Shown here: positions 1 to 7,981 of the stretch, piece after piece
How positions within the stretch are numbered: the stretch's first letter is position 1
How the letters are laid out: every line of letters starts with the position of its first letter
From: Rhodoferax mekongensis
GTDB lineage: Bacteria > Pseudomonadota > Gammaproteobacteria > Burkholderiales > Burkholderiaceae_C
Assembly (NCBI RefSeq): GCF_032191775.1
Contig: NZ_CP132507.1
Location: 87,001-151,000, forward strand
DNA length: 64,000 nt
Reading direction: 5' to 3'
Program-made: the position numbers and the translations under genes
Notes under the pieces: model-generated
What the model was told of the DNA's origin: nothing
Databases searched by the model: none
Seen by the model: only the letters and a program-made list of their open reading frames with translations

Positions 1-412
1 CGGAAATATTGGCTCCCGAATTGACCTGATTCCTGACAACCCACGCTTCGCCCATAGCCCTGACGGTTACTGGCAAGGTCACATTCCAGCGGCTGATCCC
101 GTCTACACAGCGCATGCCGATGCGGCTGCGCCCCCATAAACGGGAACCTGGCGGCACATAGGCTTCGATGTTCCCGCATGCTGCCAGTTTGACCCGGCTG
201 TCCAACGCGCCTACGGTCACCTCCATCCGGAGGTTGGAGCCTTCGGCACGCTGAGCTTTCAACACCGCATCTTTGGCCCAGCTTTGGGCCATGGCCTGTA
301 GCACCGTTCCCGTTTGTTCTTGGGCATTAGCTGTCGTCGACAGAAATAGCCCGGCAATCAGCATCGCGCGAGTCAGCGGGCGTTGAACGGAAGTACAAAA
401 GAATGAAGGCAT
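1..412 (-). CDS. flgA: FlgA, flagellar P-ring assembly chaperone (partial, 3' end off window)
   Basis: The first 137 codons are present and the gene runs off the left edge. It starts at ATG 412 with MPSFFCTSVQRP and a signal peptide of about 31 residues ending in TTANA before QEQTG. FlgA is a periplasmic chaperone for FlgI during P-ring assembly. The visible part, with RLWGRSRIGMRCVDG and VTLPVTVRAMGEAWVV, resembles the middle of FlgA; the C-terminal SAF-type domain would lie outside the window. It is divergent from flgB, the usual arrangement of flgA and the flg operon in beta- and gammaproteobacteria. Confidence 0.85.
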   Translation of the reverse strand, partial: MPSFFCTSVQRPLTRAMLIAGLFLSTTANAQEQTGTVLQAMAQSWAKDAVLKAQRAEGSNLRMEVTVGALDSRVKLAACGNIEAYVPPGSRLWGRSRIGMRCVDGISRWNVTLPVTVRAMGEAWVVRNQVNSGANIS

Positions 413-509
413 GAATGACTCCTAGGGAGGCCTTCACTATAGGAACGCACGGGCTCCAAGAAGCCCGCAAATGCGTAGTATTCGACGCCTTATTCCAAGG
501 CTCAAAAAT

Positions 510-536
510 TAAAGCTTTTCCCATAATTGCCTCACA
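510..536 (+). promoter_or_regulatory. possible flgB operon promoter (weak)
   Basis: The 174-bp flgA-flgB intergenic region has an AT-rich patch at 503-528, unlike its GC-rich surroundings. It contains CATAAT (522-527), usable as a sigma-70 -10. It also contains TAAAGCTT (510-517), close to a sigma-28 -35, but the sequence 11 bases later (GCCTCACA) matches the sigma-28 -10 poorly. A class-2 promoter with a weak -35 needing an activator is possible. This is inference from a short motif. Confidence 0.25.
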
Positions 537-586
537 TCGCCAGCCTTGGCCCCTGCCGGGAGCGATTGACAACTGTCGAGGTGCCC

Positions 587-1027
587 ATGTTTTCCAATCT
601 AACCAACGCTTTGGACTTCCAATCGAAGGGATTGGTGCTGCGCGCCGAGCGGCAGCGGGTCATTGCCAGCAACATCGCCAACGCCGATACCCCCGGTTAT
701 TCCGGGCGCGACTTTGACTTCAAAAAAGCCATGGCCGAGGCGACCTCGGGCCCGACCATTGCTCTGGCCCCACCCTCCAGTGGCACTCCGGCAGATGGAA
801 CCACCAATAGCCGCCACATACCTTTAACTCCCATCGAAGGCTCCTCCATCGGCGACAACAGCAAGTTGGGCTACACCATTCAGACCCAACCCGCCATGGA
901 TGGCAACAGTGTGGATCTGGATCGTGAACGGGCCAACTTCGTGGACAACTCGGTCCGCTATGAAGCAACGCTTCGTTTCATTAACGGCTCGTCCCGAACA
1001 ATCTTGAGCGCTATTCAAGGTCAGTAA
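587..1027 (+). CDS. flgB: Flagellar basal-body rod protein FlgB
   Basis: 146 aa, a proximal rod component in the periplasm. The N terminus has the conserved rod signature SNIANADTPGYS at about residues 28-39. The C terminus has the heptad-like VDNSVRYEATLRFI segment typical of rod and hook proteins. The frame is open upstream to 527, but the homologous start is ATG 587 (MFSNLTNALDFQ), with GAG about 7 bases upstream. It is the first gene of an unbroken operon and has no signal peptide, as expected for a type III export substrate. Confidence 0.95.
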   Translation: MFSNLTNALDFQSKGLVLRAERQRVIASNIANADTPGYSGRDFDFKKAMAEATSGPTIALAPPSSGTPADGTTNSRHIPLTPIEGSSIGDNSKLGYTIQTQPAMDGNSVDLDRERANFVDNSVRYEATLRFINGSSRTILSAIQGQ

Positions 1028-1053
1028 GCGCCAATTAGCACCGGAGACACACC

Positions 1054-1458
1054 ATGTCCATGTTTTCCATCTTTAACGTCAGCGGCAGCGCCGTGAGTGC
1101 CCAGTCGCAGCGCTTGAACGTTGTCGCCAGTAATCTGGCCAACGCCGATGCGGTGGCAGGACCAGACGGCCAAGGCTACAAGAGCCGCCAGGTGGTGTTC
1201 GAGACCGTTCACATGGGGTCAGAGGCTTCCTCGGGCGTCAAAGTCAGCTCTATCAAGGAGAGCAACGAGCCGCTACGCAAGGTACACAACCCCTTGCACC
1301 CCTCTGCGGATGCAGAGGGCTACGTCACCCAATCCAACGTCAACCCGGTCGAGGAAATGGTCAACATGATCTCAGCATCGCGGTCTTACCAGAACAACGT
1401 GGAAGTCATGAACACCGCCAAAAGTCTGCTGCTCAAAACGCTGCAGATGGGTCAATAA
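1054..1458 (+). CDS. flgC: Flagellar basal-body rod protein FlgC
   Basis: 134 aa, the normal FlgC length. The N-terminal rod motif is VVASNLANADAVAGPDG. The C-terminal helix SRSYQNNVEVMNTAKSLLL is the conserved FlgC ending. It is a proximal rod subunit exported by the flagellar type III apparatus. A GGAG ribosome binding site lies shortly before ATG 1054, and the gene begins 26 bp after flgB. Confidence 0.96.
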   Translation: MSMFSIFNVSGSAVSAQSQRLNVVASNLANADAVAGPDGQGYKSRQVVFETVHMGSEASSGVKVSSIKESNEPLRKVHNPLHPSADAEGYVTQSNVNPVEEMVNMISASRSYQNNVEVMNTAKSLLLKTLQMGQ

Positions 1459-1476
1459 GCGCAAGGATGAAATGAC

Positions 1477-2118
1477 ATGACTACCGCCATCAGCAGCAGC
1501 ACAGCCACTACCGCAACGTCCAGTACCGGCGCAGTCAGCGCGCAAGAGCAGACCGACCGGTTCATGAAACTTCTGGTTGCACAGCTCAACAACCAGGATC
1601 CGATGAACCCCATGGACAACGCCCAAATGACCAGTCAGATCGCCCAGATCAACACGGTTTCGGGCATCCAGGAACTGAACGAAACCATGAAAAGCATGGC
1701 GGCGCAATTCACTTCCATGCAGGTGCTGCAAGGTGCCAGCATGGTGGGACATGGTGTCTTGGTGGAATCGGGCACGCTGTCCATCGATAGCGGTGTAGCC
1801 AAAGGTGCTGTCAACCTCGCCAGCAAGGCCGACAAGGTCACGATCGACATCAAGACGGCTGGGGGACAGTTGCTCGACACGGTGAATCTGGGATCCTTGC
1901 CAGCGGGGCAAACCAGCTTTCAATGGGATGCATCCAAATACAGCGGCCTGACCAACGTTACTTTCAAAGTCACTGCAACCCAAGGCGGACAAGCCGTCAA
2001 GACGACCAGTCTGGCACAGGACACGGTCACCGCCGTCGGTACTGACAACGGGGCGATGTCCCTACAGCTCAAGGGTCGCAGTGCAGTGGCCTACAGCGCA
2101 GTGAAATCCATTCTCTGA
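1477..2118 (+). CDS. flgD: Flagellar hook cap/assembly protein FlgD
   Basis: 213 aa. FlgD caps the growing hook and directs FlgE polymerisation. The conserved segment LLVAQLNNQDPMNPMDN lies at about residues 30-47, followed by QIAQINTVSGIQELN. The C-terminal half (residues about 95-200) is the beta-rich FlgD domain. The first 25 residues are Ser/Thr-rich low complexity. It lies 18 bp after flgC, with an AAGGA ribosome binding site. Confidence 0.95.
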   Translation: MTTAISSSTATTATSSTGAVSAQEQTDRFMKLLVAQLNNQDPMNPMDNAQMTSQIAQINTVSGIQELNETMKSMAAQFTSMQVLQGASMVGHGVLVESGTLSIDSGVAKGAVNLASKADKVTIDIKTAGGQLLDTVNLGSLPAGQTSFQWDASKYSGLTNVTFKVTATQGGQAVKTTSLAQDTVTAVGTDNGAMSLQLKGRSAVAYSAVKSIL

Positions 2119-2145
2119 TCCTGAACCATTTTTGAGGAAACCACC

Positions 2146-3543
2146 ATGAGCTTTCAAACAGGACTCTCCGGCCTCAACGGCGCCAGCAAAAGTCTGGACG
2201 TTATCGGCAACAACATCGCCAACGCAAACACCGTAGGCATGAAGTATTCGCGAACCGAGTTCTCTGCCCTGGTTGCTTCTCAATTGGGGGCCGCCGGCGG
2301 TGGAGCAGGTCCGGGCATCGGTGTGGCGGTAGGGACCATCGCACAACAATTTACCCAAGGCAACATTAGCATCACCGGGAACAACCTGGACGTCGCGATC
2401 AACGGCGGTGGCTTCTTCCAAATTACCCTGCCGGATCAGTCAACCGCCTACACACGGGATGGCCAGTTCAAGTTGGATTCGAGCGGCAACTTGGTCACCA
2501 ATGGAGGCGCCAATGTCATGGGGTACCCCACAGACCTCTTGGGCAATCGCACCAGCATCACACCGCAGAACATGGTGATTCCCACCAATGCGCCGATCCC
2601 TGCACAAGCCACCACGGCAATAACAGCGGAATTCAACCTGGATGCACGCACCAAACCTGCTGCCCAGAGCACGCCGCCCACGCCCATTTCCACCTACGGC
2701 ACGACGATGACCGCCTTCGATTCCCAAGGAAACGAAGTACCCGTCAGCTTGTACTTCGTAAAAACCGGCCCGGATACCACTGCCAATCCTGCCGTCACTG
2801 TAGATACCTGGGATGTTTTCGACTCCACCAATGTAACGGCAGGCACCACGGCGTTGAATGCAAACGCAGCAATTTATGCCACACACAAGGCCAATGCAGC
2901 GTGGAATACGGCAAACCCCGGTCCAGACCAGAAAGCAACTTTTTCAGCTGCCGGCACAGGCATCTATGCGGCGGACCCCCAGCTGGCACTGGGAGCAACG
3001 GGCGCGCTCTTTCAGCTCAATTACGACGTCAATGGTAAGTTGACTTCGCCATTGGCAACGCAAACCTTGACCCTAACCTCGCCCAACACCGCGATCGGCA
3101 CCTTTACGGCCAGCTTGGATCTCTCCAAAACCACACAATACGGAACAGCTTTTGCCGTATCTAACCTCACACAAGACGGATACACGGCGGGTGACCTCAC
3201 CGGCATCACGATTGACGAGAGTGGTGTGATCACCACCCGCTACTCCAATGGCGAAACACAAGCCCGCGGTCAATTGCTGTTGGCAGACTTCCGCAATGTC
3301 CAGGGTTTGACACAAATCGGCGGAGGCAACTGGATTGAATCCTACGCCTCTGGTCAGCCCATGCTTGGCAACCCAGGTTTGGGTAAATTCGGGGGGCTGC
3401 GATCCGGCTCACTGGAGGACTCCAACGTCGACCTGACCGGCGAGTTGGTCAACATGATGACGGCCCAGCGGAATTACCAGGCCAACGCCCAAACCATCAA
3501 AACGCAAGATCAGATCATGTCGACGCTGGTCAACCTGCGTTAA
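2146..3543 (+). CDS. flgE: Flagellar hook protein FlgE
   Basis: 465 aa, the structural subunit of the hook. N terminus: SGLNGASKSLDVIGNNIANA. The first conserved hook block is DVAINGGGFFQI. The C terminus is NVDLTGELVNMMTAQRNYQA followed by a short helix ending in STLVNLR. The middle (about residues 150-370) is the variable surface-exposed region, rich in Thr, Ala and Asn. Ribosome binding site GAGGAAA precedes ATG 2146. Length lies within the normal FlgE range. Confidence 0.96.
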   Translation: MSFQTGLSGLNGASKSLDVIGNNIANANTVGMKYSRTEFSALVASQLGAAGGGAGPGIGVAVGTIAQQFTQGNISITGNNLDVAINGGGFFQITLPDQSTAYTRDGQFKLDSSGNLVTNGGANVMGYPTDLLGNRTSITPQNMVIPTNAPIPAQATTAITAEFNLDARTKPAAQSTPPTPISTYGTTMTAFDSQGNEVPVSLYFVKTGPDTTANPAVTVDTWDVFDSTNVTAGTTALNANAAIYATHKANAAWNTANPGPDQKATFSAAGTGIYAADPQLALGATGALFQLNYDVNGKLTSPLATQTLTLTSPNTAIGTFTASLDLSKTTQYGTAFAVSNLTQDGYTAGDLTGITIDESGVITTRYSNGETQARGQLLLADFRNVQGLTQIGGGNWIESYASGQPMLGNPGLGKFGGLRSGSLEDSNVDLTGELVNMMTAQRNYQANAQTIKTQDQIMSTLVNLR

Positions 3544-3568
3544 GCCGTACTTCCGGAGCTGAATCACC

Positions 3569-4309
3569 ATGGACCGCCTGATATATACCGCGATGACCGG
3601 CGCCAATGCGGCTGCGAGCCGCCAGTCGGTCCTGGCCAACAACCTGGCCAACGTTTCGACCAACGGTTTTCGCGCCCAGTTGGCCACTTACCGCGCGGTA
3701 CCGCTGCGCGGCGAGGGCGCCACTACGCGCGTCTTTGCCCTGGAGGCTACGGCAGGACACCTCAATACGCCCGGCCCAGCCATGCGCACAGACCGCAGTC
3801 TGGACGTCATGGCCAAAGGCGACGCGTGGTTCACGGTGCAAGGATCGGATGGTACGGAGGCCTATACCCGCAATGGTCATATTGAAGTCGCGACGGACGG
3901 CACGCTGACCACCGGAAATGGCCTGCAAGTATTGTCCAGTGACGGCTCCCCCATCACCTCACCTGCAGGCGCCGAGCTCACGATCCAGCCAGACGGGAAT
4001 GTCAGCGCCAAAGTGGGGAACCAGCCTGCCAATGTCATCGGCAGGCTCAAGCTGGTAGTGCCCACTGCAGAAGACCCGCTCAAACGTGGTGGTGATGGAT
4101 TATTCCGAACACTTTCCGGCGACCCACTCAATTCTGAAGACACAGCACGGGTCCAGGCAGGCATGCTCGAGGGCTCCAATGTGAATGCCATTGAGGCCAT
4201 GGTCGGAATGATCCAGACCGCACGCCAGTTTGAAGCCCAGACCCGGCTCATGCAAACCGCCGAATCCAATGACCGCGCTGCTGGCCAGCTCCTCAACCTG
4301 CAAGGATAA
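3569..4309 (+). CDS. flgF: Flagellar basal-body rod protein FlgF
   Basis: 246 aa proximal rod protein. It starts [20 protein letters not shown], with the rod motif [12 protein letters not shown] at about residues 26-37, and ends with the helix [16 protein letters not shown]. FlgF is distinguished from the following FlgG by its shorter length and the MDRLIY start. The gene lies 25 bp after flgE and 5 bp before flgG, so the two are probably translated together. Confidence 0.95.
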   Translation: MDRLIYTAMTGANAAASRQSVLANNLANVSTNGFRAQLATYRAVPLRGEGATTRVFALEATAGHLNTPGPAMRTDRSLDVMAKGDAWFTVQGSDGTEAYTRNGHIEVATDGTLTTGNGLQVLSSDGSPITSPAGAELTIQPDGNVSAKVGNQPANVIGRLKLVVPTAEDPLKRGGDGLFRTLSGDPLNSEDTARVQAGMLEGSNVNAIEAMVGMIQTARQFEAQTRLMQTAESNDRAAGQLLNLQG

Positions 4310-4314
4310 ACACC

Positions 4315-5097
4315 ATGATTAACTCGCTCTGGATCTCCAAAACGGGCATGGAAGCCCAACAAATGCAGTTGGACGTGATCTCCAACAACCTCGCCAACGT
4401 GTCCACCAATGGCTTCAAAAAATCGCATGCGGTGTTTGAAGACTTGATGTACCAGAACCTGCGACAGGTTGGCTCCAACACCTCGGAACAATCCACACTG
4501 CCCACCGGTTTGCAATTGGGTTTGGGTGTGCGCACCGTGGCCACCAGCCGGTCGTTCTCCCAGGGCAACCTGCAACAGTCCAGCAACAATCTGGATGTCG
4601 CCATTCAGGGCAACGGTTTCTTCCAAGTGACCATGCCAGACGGAACGACCGGCTACACCCGAGACGGCGCTTTCCAGATTGACAACGCGGGACGCCTGGT
4701 CACCTCCAACGGTTTACCCATCCTGAACGGTATCAACATCCCTGCCAACGCCACCAGTGTGGCTATTGCGCAGGACGGTGCGGTCACCGCCATGGTTCCG
4801 GGCAACGTAGCCCCCCAACCCATTGGCACCATCACGCTGGCCAGTTTCATCAACCCGGCCGGCCTGGAGCCCAAAGGGCAAAATATTTACGCGGAAAGCA
4901 CCGCCTCCGGCCAGCCCAATGCGGGCACGGCGGGTGCGAACGGCCTGGGCACCTTGGCCCAAGGCTTTGTAGAAACCTCCAACGTCAACGTGGTGCAAGA
5001 GCTGGTCACCATGATCCAGACCCAACGCGCCTATGAGATGAACTCCAAAGCCATTCAGACTTCTGACCAGATGCTGCAAAAGCTCGGCCAACTGTAA
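4315..5097 (+). CDS. flgG: Flagellar basal-body distal rod protein FlgG
   Basis: 260 aa, the canonical FlgG length. It starts [20 protein letters not shown], with the motif [16 protein letters not shown] and the block [15 protein letters not shown]. It ends [20 protein letters not shown], the classic FlgG C terminus. It forms the distal rod that crosses the P and L rings. Upstream flgF is 5 bp away, and the flgG stop is followed by the flgH ribosome binding site. Confidence 0.97.
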   Translation: MINSLWISKTGMEAQQMQLDVISNNLANVSTNGFKKSHAVFEDLMYQNLRQVGSNTSEQSTLPTGLQLGLGVRTVATSRSFSQGNLQQSSNNLDVAIQGNGFFQVTMPDGTTGYTRDGAFQIDNAGRLVTSNGLPILNGINIPANATSVAIAQDGAVTAMVPGNVAPQPIGTITLASFINPAGLEPKGQNIYAESTASGQPNAGTAGANGLGTLAQGFVETSNVNVVQELVTMIQTQRAYEMNSKAIQTSDQMLQKLGQL

Positions 5098-5106
5098 GGA
5101 GCTGAC

Positions 5107-5796
5107 GTGTTACCCCCCATCTTCACCCGCGTCGCTTCCGCTGCTGCCATGGTGGTGCTGGCCGCAGGTTGCCAGCAAATGCCGCAAAAAGTCACCGTGG
5201 ACTTTGTGGAACCTCGGGTACCTGCGGCACCGATCGCATCCGTGGTGTCCAAGCCCGCTAACGGCAGCATCTATCAACAGGCGGCTTTCCGCCCTGCGTT
5301 TGAGGACCGTCGGGCGCGATTGGTCGGCGATGCGGTGACCATCCAGATCGTGGAAAACGTCACCGCGAGCCAGAAGTCCACTTCGACGGTGAATCGAAAC
5401 ACCTCGATTGACTCCGCCATCACGGCCTTGCCCGACCAGACCTTGGCCGGCTTGGGCAAGCTCAATGTCGGCGCGAGCACCAACAACAATTTCTCTGGCA
5501 AAGGCGGTACCGAGAGCGCAAATACGTTCTCGGGATCCATCACCGCCACCGTTATTGAAACCTTGCCCAACGGCCATCTGGTGGTCACCGGGGAAAAGCA
5601 GATCGGTGTGAACCAGAACGTGGATGTCCTGCGCTTCTCCGGCACCATAGACCCGCGCATGCTGCAGCCCGGCAGCGTCATCAGCTCCACGCAGGTAGCG
5701 AATGTCCGCGTCGAGTCCCGAGGACGCGGCGCCCAGGGCGAAGCGCAAACAGTTGGCTGGTTATCACGGTTCTTTTTGAGTTTTCAGCCCTTCTAA
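5107..5796 (+). CDS. flgH: Flagellar L-ring lipoprotein FlgH
   Basis: 229 aa with a GTG start at 5107, chosen because AGGAG lies about 5 bases before it and because it gives a complete lipoprotein signal. Residues 1-22 form a lipobox signal (VVLAAGC, lipidated Cys22). FlgH forms the outer-membrane L ring. The core motifs ARLVGDAVTIQIVENVTAS and SGTIDPRMLQPGSVISSTQV are characteristic. It ends in the aromatic FFLSFQPF tail typical of outer-membrane beta proteins. Confidence 0.95.
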   Translation: MLPPIFTRVASAAAMVVLAAGCQQMPQKVTVDFVEPRVPAAPIASVVSKPANGSIYQQAAFRPAFEDRRARLVGDAVTIQIVENVTASQKSTSTVNRNTSIDSAITALPDQTLAGLGKLNVGASTNNNFSGKGGTESANTFSGSITATVIETLPNGHLVVTGEKQIGVNQNVDVLRFSGTIDPRMLQPGSVISSTQVANVRVESRGRGAQGEAQTVGWLSRFFLSFQPF

Positions 5797-5810
5797 AGAA
5801 ATCCAGAATA

Positions 5811-5862
5811 GTGCCGAGGGGTAACAGATCCAGTCGGATCGCCCCGTTAACCAACTCGGCAC
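5811..5862 (+). promoter_or_regulatory. hairpin abutting the flgI start codon
   Basis: GTGCCGAG (5811-5818) pairs perfectly with CTCGGCAC (5855-5862). The pairing continues inward with a near-match (GGGTAAC against GTTAACC) and a small inner ATCC/GGAT helix. The outer stem ends at the base just before the flgI ATG (5863). No Shine-Dalgarno is visible immediately upstream of that ATG; the nearest purine run (GAGGGG) sits in the left arm. Confidence 0.5.
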
Positions 5863-7008
5863 ATGACACACTGGAAACTGCTTACAAACACCCTCCGCCT
5901 GCGGCGATGGGCCAGCTTGTGCGTGGCGCTCAGCATGGCCTTTGCGCCATTGGCTCACAGCGCAACCCGCATCAAAGAAGTCGCTGCCATTGAAGGCGTG
6001 CGCAGCAACCAGCTGACTGGCTTCGGCTTGGTGATCGGTCTGGATGGCACAGGCGACCAGACCACCCAGATGCCCTACACCACCCAGGGCCTCAAGAACT
6101 ACATGGAACAACTGGGCCTGACGCTCACGCCCGCTTCCTTGACGCAGCTGCAAATGAAAAACGTGGCAGCAGTTCTCGTAACGGCCCAACTTCCCGCTTT
6201 TGCACGGCCCGGCCAGATGCTGGACATCAACGTATCGTCCCTGGGTAACGCCAAGTCGCTGAAGGGGGGCACCTTGATCGCGACCCCCCTCAAGGGCGCA
6301 GACGGAGAGGTGTACGCCATGGCGCAGGGCAACCTGATTGTGGCCGGCGCTGGTGCATCCGCCGGTGGTAGCAAAGTACAAGTGAATCACCTGAGTGCCG
6401 GCCGCATTCCGGACGGCGCCCAAGTGGAAAGAGCCGTGCCGACCAGCTTGCAAGACGGCCCCACTATCAACCTGAGCTTGAACGCCTCGGACTTCCAAAC
6501 CGCGCGCAAAGTAGCCCAAGCCGTGAACAAACGTTTTGGCGACGGAATGGCCCAGGCCCTGGACGGCCGCACCGTGCAGGTCAAAGCCCCGACCAACCCG
6601 AATGATCGGGTCAGCTTTATAGCCGACATGGAAGAGCTGCCCATCGACAGCTCTGTTGCCGCCGCCAAGATCATCATCAATTCGCGCACCGGCTCGATCG
6701 TGATGAACCAGGCTGTGACACTGGGCGCCTGTGCCATTGCCCATGGCAACCTGTCCGTCAGCGTTTCGTCGAGCCCCGTCATCAGCCAACCCAACCCGCT
6801 CTCGGGCGGACAGACCGTCGTGGGCGAAAAAGCCAACATCGAAATCAAACAGGAGGCCGGCAAACTCATCCAGCTTCCCCAGGCCGCGCAACTGACCGAT
6901 GTTGTAAGGGCACTGAACTCCCTGGGTGCCACGCCACAAGACTTGCTGGCCATCTTGCAGGCCATCAAGTCCGCAGGCGCACTGAATGCGGAGTTGGAGG
7001 TGATTTGA
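5863..7008 (+). CDS. flgI: Flagellar P-ring protein FlgI
   Basis: 381 aa. A Sec signal peptide of about 34 residues has a basic n-region and an h-region SLCVALSMAFAPL, with cleavage near AHSA before TRIKEVAAIEGVRSNQL. FlgI forms the periplasmic P ring around the rod. Conserved blocks include LTGFGLVIGLDGTGDQT and ARPGQMLDINVSSLGNAKSL. It ends DLLAILQAIKSAGALNAELEVI, the standard FlgI C terminus. The start is supported by the signal peptide but lacks a clear ribosome binding site and sits behind a hairpin. Confidence 0.95.
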   Translation: MTHWKLLTNTLRLRRWASLCVALSMAFAPLAHSATRIKEVAAIEGVRSNQLTGFGLVIGLDGTGDQTTQMPYTTQGLKNYMEQLGLTLTPASLTQLQMKNVAAVLVTAQLPAFARPGQMLDINVSSLGNAKSLKGGTLIATPLKGADGEVYAMAQGNLIVAGAGASAGGSKVQVNHLSAGRIPDGAQVERAVPTSLQDGPTINLSLNASDFQTARKVAQAVNKRFGDGMAQALDGRTVQVKAPTNPNDRVSFIADMEELPIDSSVAAAKIIINSRTGSIVMNQAVTLGACAIAHGNLSVSVSSSPVISQPNPLSGGQTVVGEKANIEIKQEAGKLIQLPQAAQLTDVVRALNSLGATPQDLLAILQAIKSAGALNAELEVI

Positions 7009-7009
7009 C

Positions 7010-7963
7010 ATGGGTTACGGTTCATTCAACGGCGTCTCCATGGCGCCCAGCATGCAAGACCTGGCTGCAGATGCGCGCTCCTTGGGCGCACTGAAAGCGG
7101 GTGCTGACAAGGCGACTCCGGAAACCATTCGCGCAACCGCCAAGCAATTTGAGTCACTTTTCATGCGTGAGCTCATCAAAAGCATGCGTGAGGCCACCAT
7201 GAAGTCCGGCATGCTGGACAACCCCGGTAGCGACCTGGGAACGGACTTGCTGGATCAACAGTTCTCTGTCGCGATGTCAGGCCAGCCAGGCGGTCTGTCC
7301 GACCTGATTTCACAACAGCTGGCCCGTCAGATGGGCGTTGAAATGCCGGGCCATGGCGACAACATTGAGCGCCCACCTATGGCGGTCAATGCCCCGGAGA
7401 GTCTGAGCAGCAAGACCGGTACAGATAAATTGACGGCTTCTGATGCGGTACTCGCGCCCGTGAAAACCAAAAAGGCGCCGACCGCCGCCCAAGCGGAATT
7501 TGTCGCCAAGCACTCCGAGACCGCCAACAAAATTGAAAAGGCCACCGGCATACCTGCCAGCTTCATGCTGGGGCAAGCGGGCCATGAAACCGGCTGGGGT
7601 CGGCAGCAGATCAGGAACAAAGACGGCAGCAACTCTTTCAACCTGTTCGGCATCAAGGCTGGCGCCAGTTGGACTGGCAAAGTGGCCGAGATCACCACCA
7701 CGGAATATGTGAATGGTGTGGCACAAAAGAAAGTCGCCAAATTCCGTGCCTACGCCTCATTTGAAGACTCTTTCAAGGACTACGCCCGTTTGATCTCGGA
7801 CAGCCCGCGCTACGCCAAGGCCAGGGAACAAACCAAGTCTGTCACCGCATTTGCCAGTGGCCTGCAAAAAGCCGGGTATGCCACGGACCCCGAGTACGCA
7901 GCCAAGCTGAGCCGCGCCATCAACACCACCCTGCAACTGCGCCGGGCGCAAGTACAGGTCTAA
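7010..7963 (+). CDS. flgJ: FlgJ, rod scaffold and peptidoglycan hydrolase (two-domain)
   Basis: 317 aa. The N-terminal rod-cap domain is at about residues 1-110 (AKQFESLFMRELIKSMREAT). A linker at about 115-155 leads to a C-terminal GH73 glucosaminidase domain at about 158-310. GQAGHETGWG carries the likely catalytic Glu193, followed by NSFNLFGIKAG. This two-domain form is the beta/gammaproteobacterial type, in which FlgJ both caps the rod and opens the cell wall. It starts 1 bp after the flgI stop. Confidence 0.96.
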   Translation: MGYGSFNGVSMAPSMQDLAADARSLGALKAGADKATPETIRATAKQFESLFMRELIKSMREATMKSGMLDNPGSDLGTDLLDQQFSVAMSGQPGGLSDLISQQLARQMGVEMPGHGDNIERPPMAVNAPESLSSKTGTDKLTASDAVLAPVKTKKAPTAAQAEFVAKHSETANKIEKATGIPASFMLGQAGHETGWGRQQIRNKDGSNSFNLFGIKAGASWTGKVAEITTTEYVNGVAQKKVAKFRAYASFEDSFKDYARLISDSPRYAKAREQTKSVTAFASGLQKAGYATDPEYAAKLSRAINTTLQLRRAQVQV

Positions 7964-7981
7964 CACTAGAAGCGACGGACC

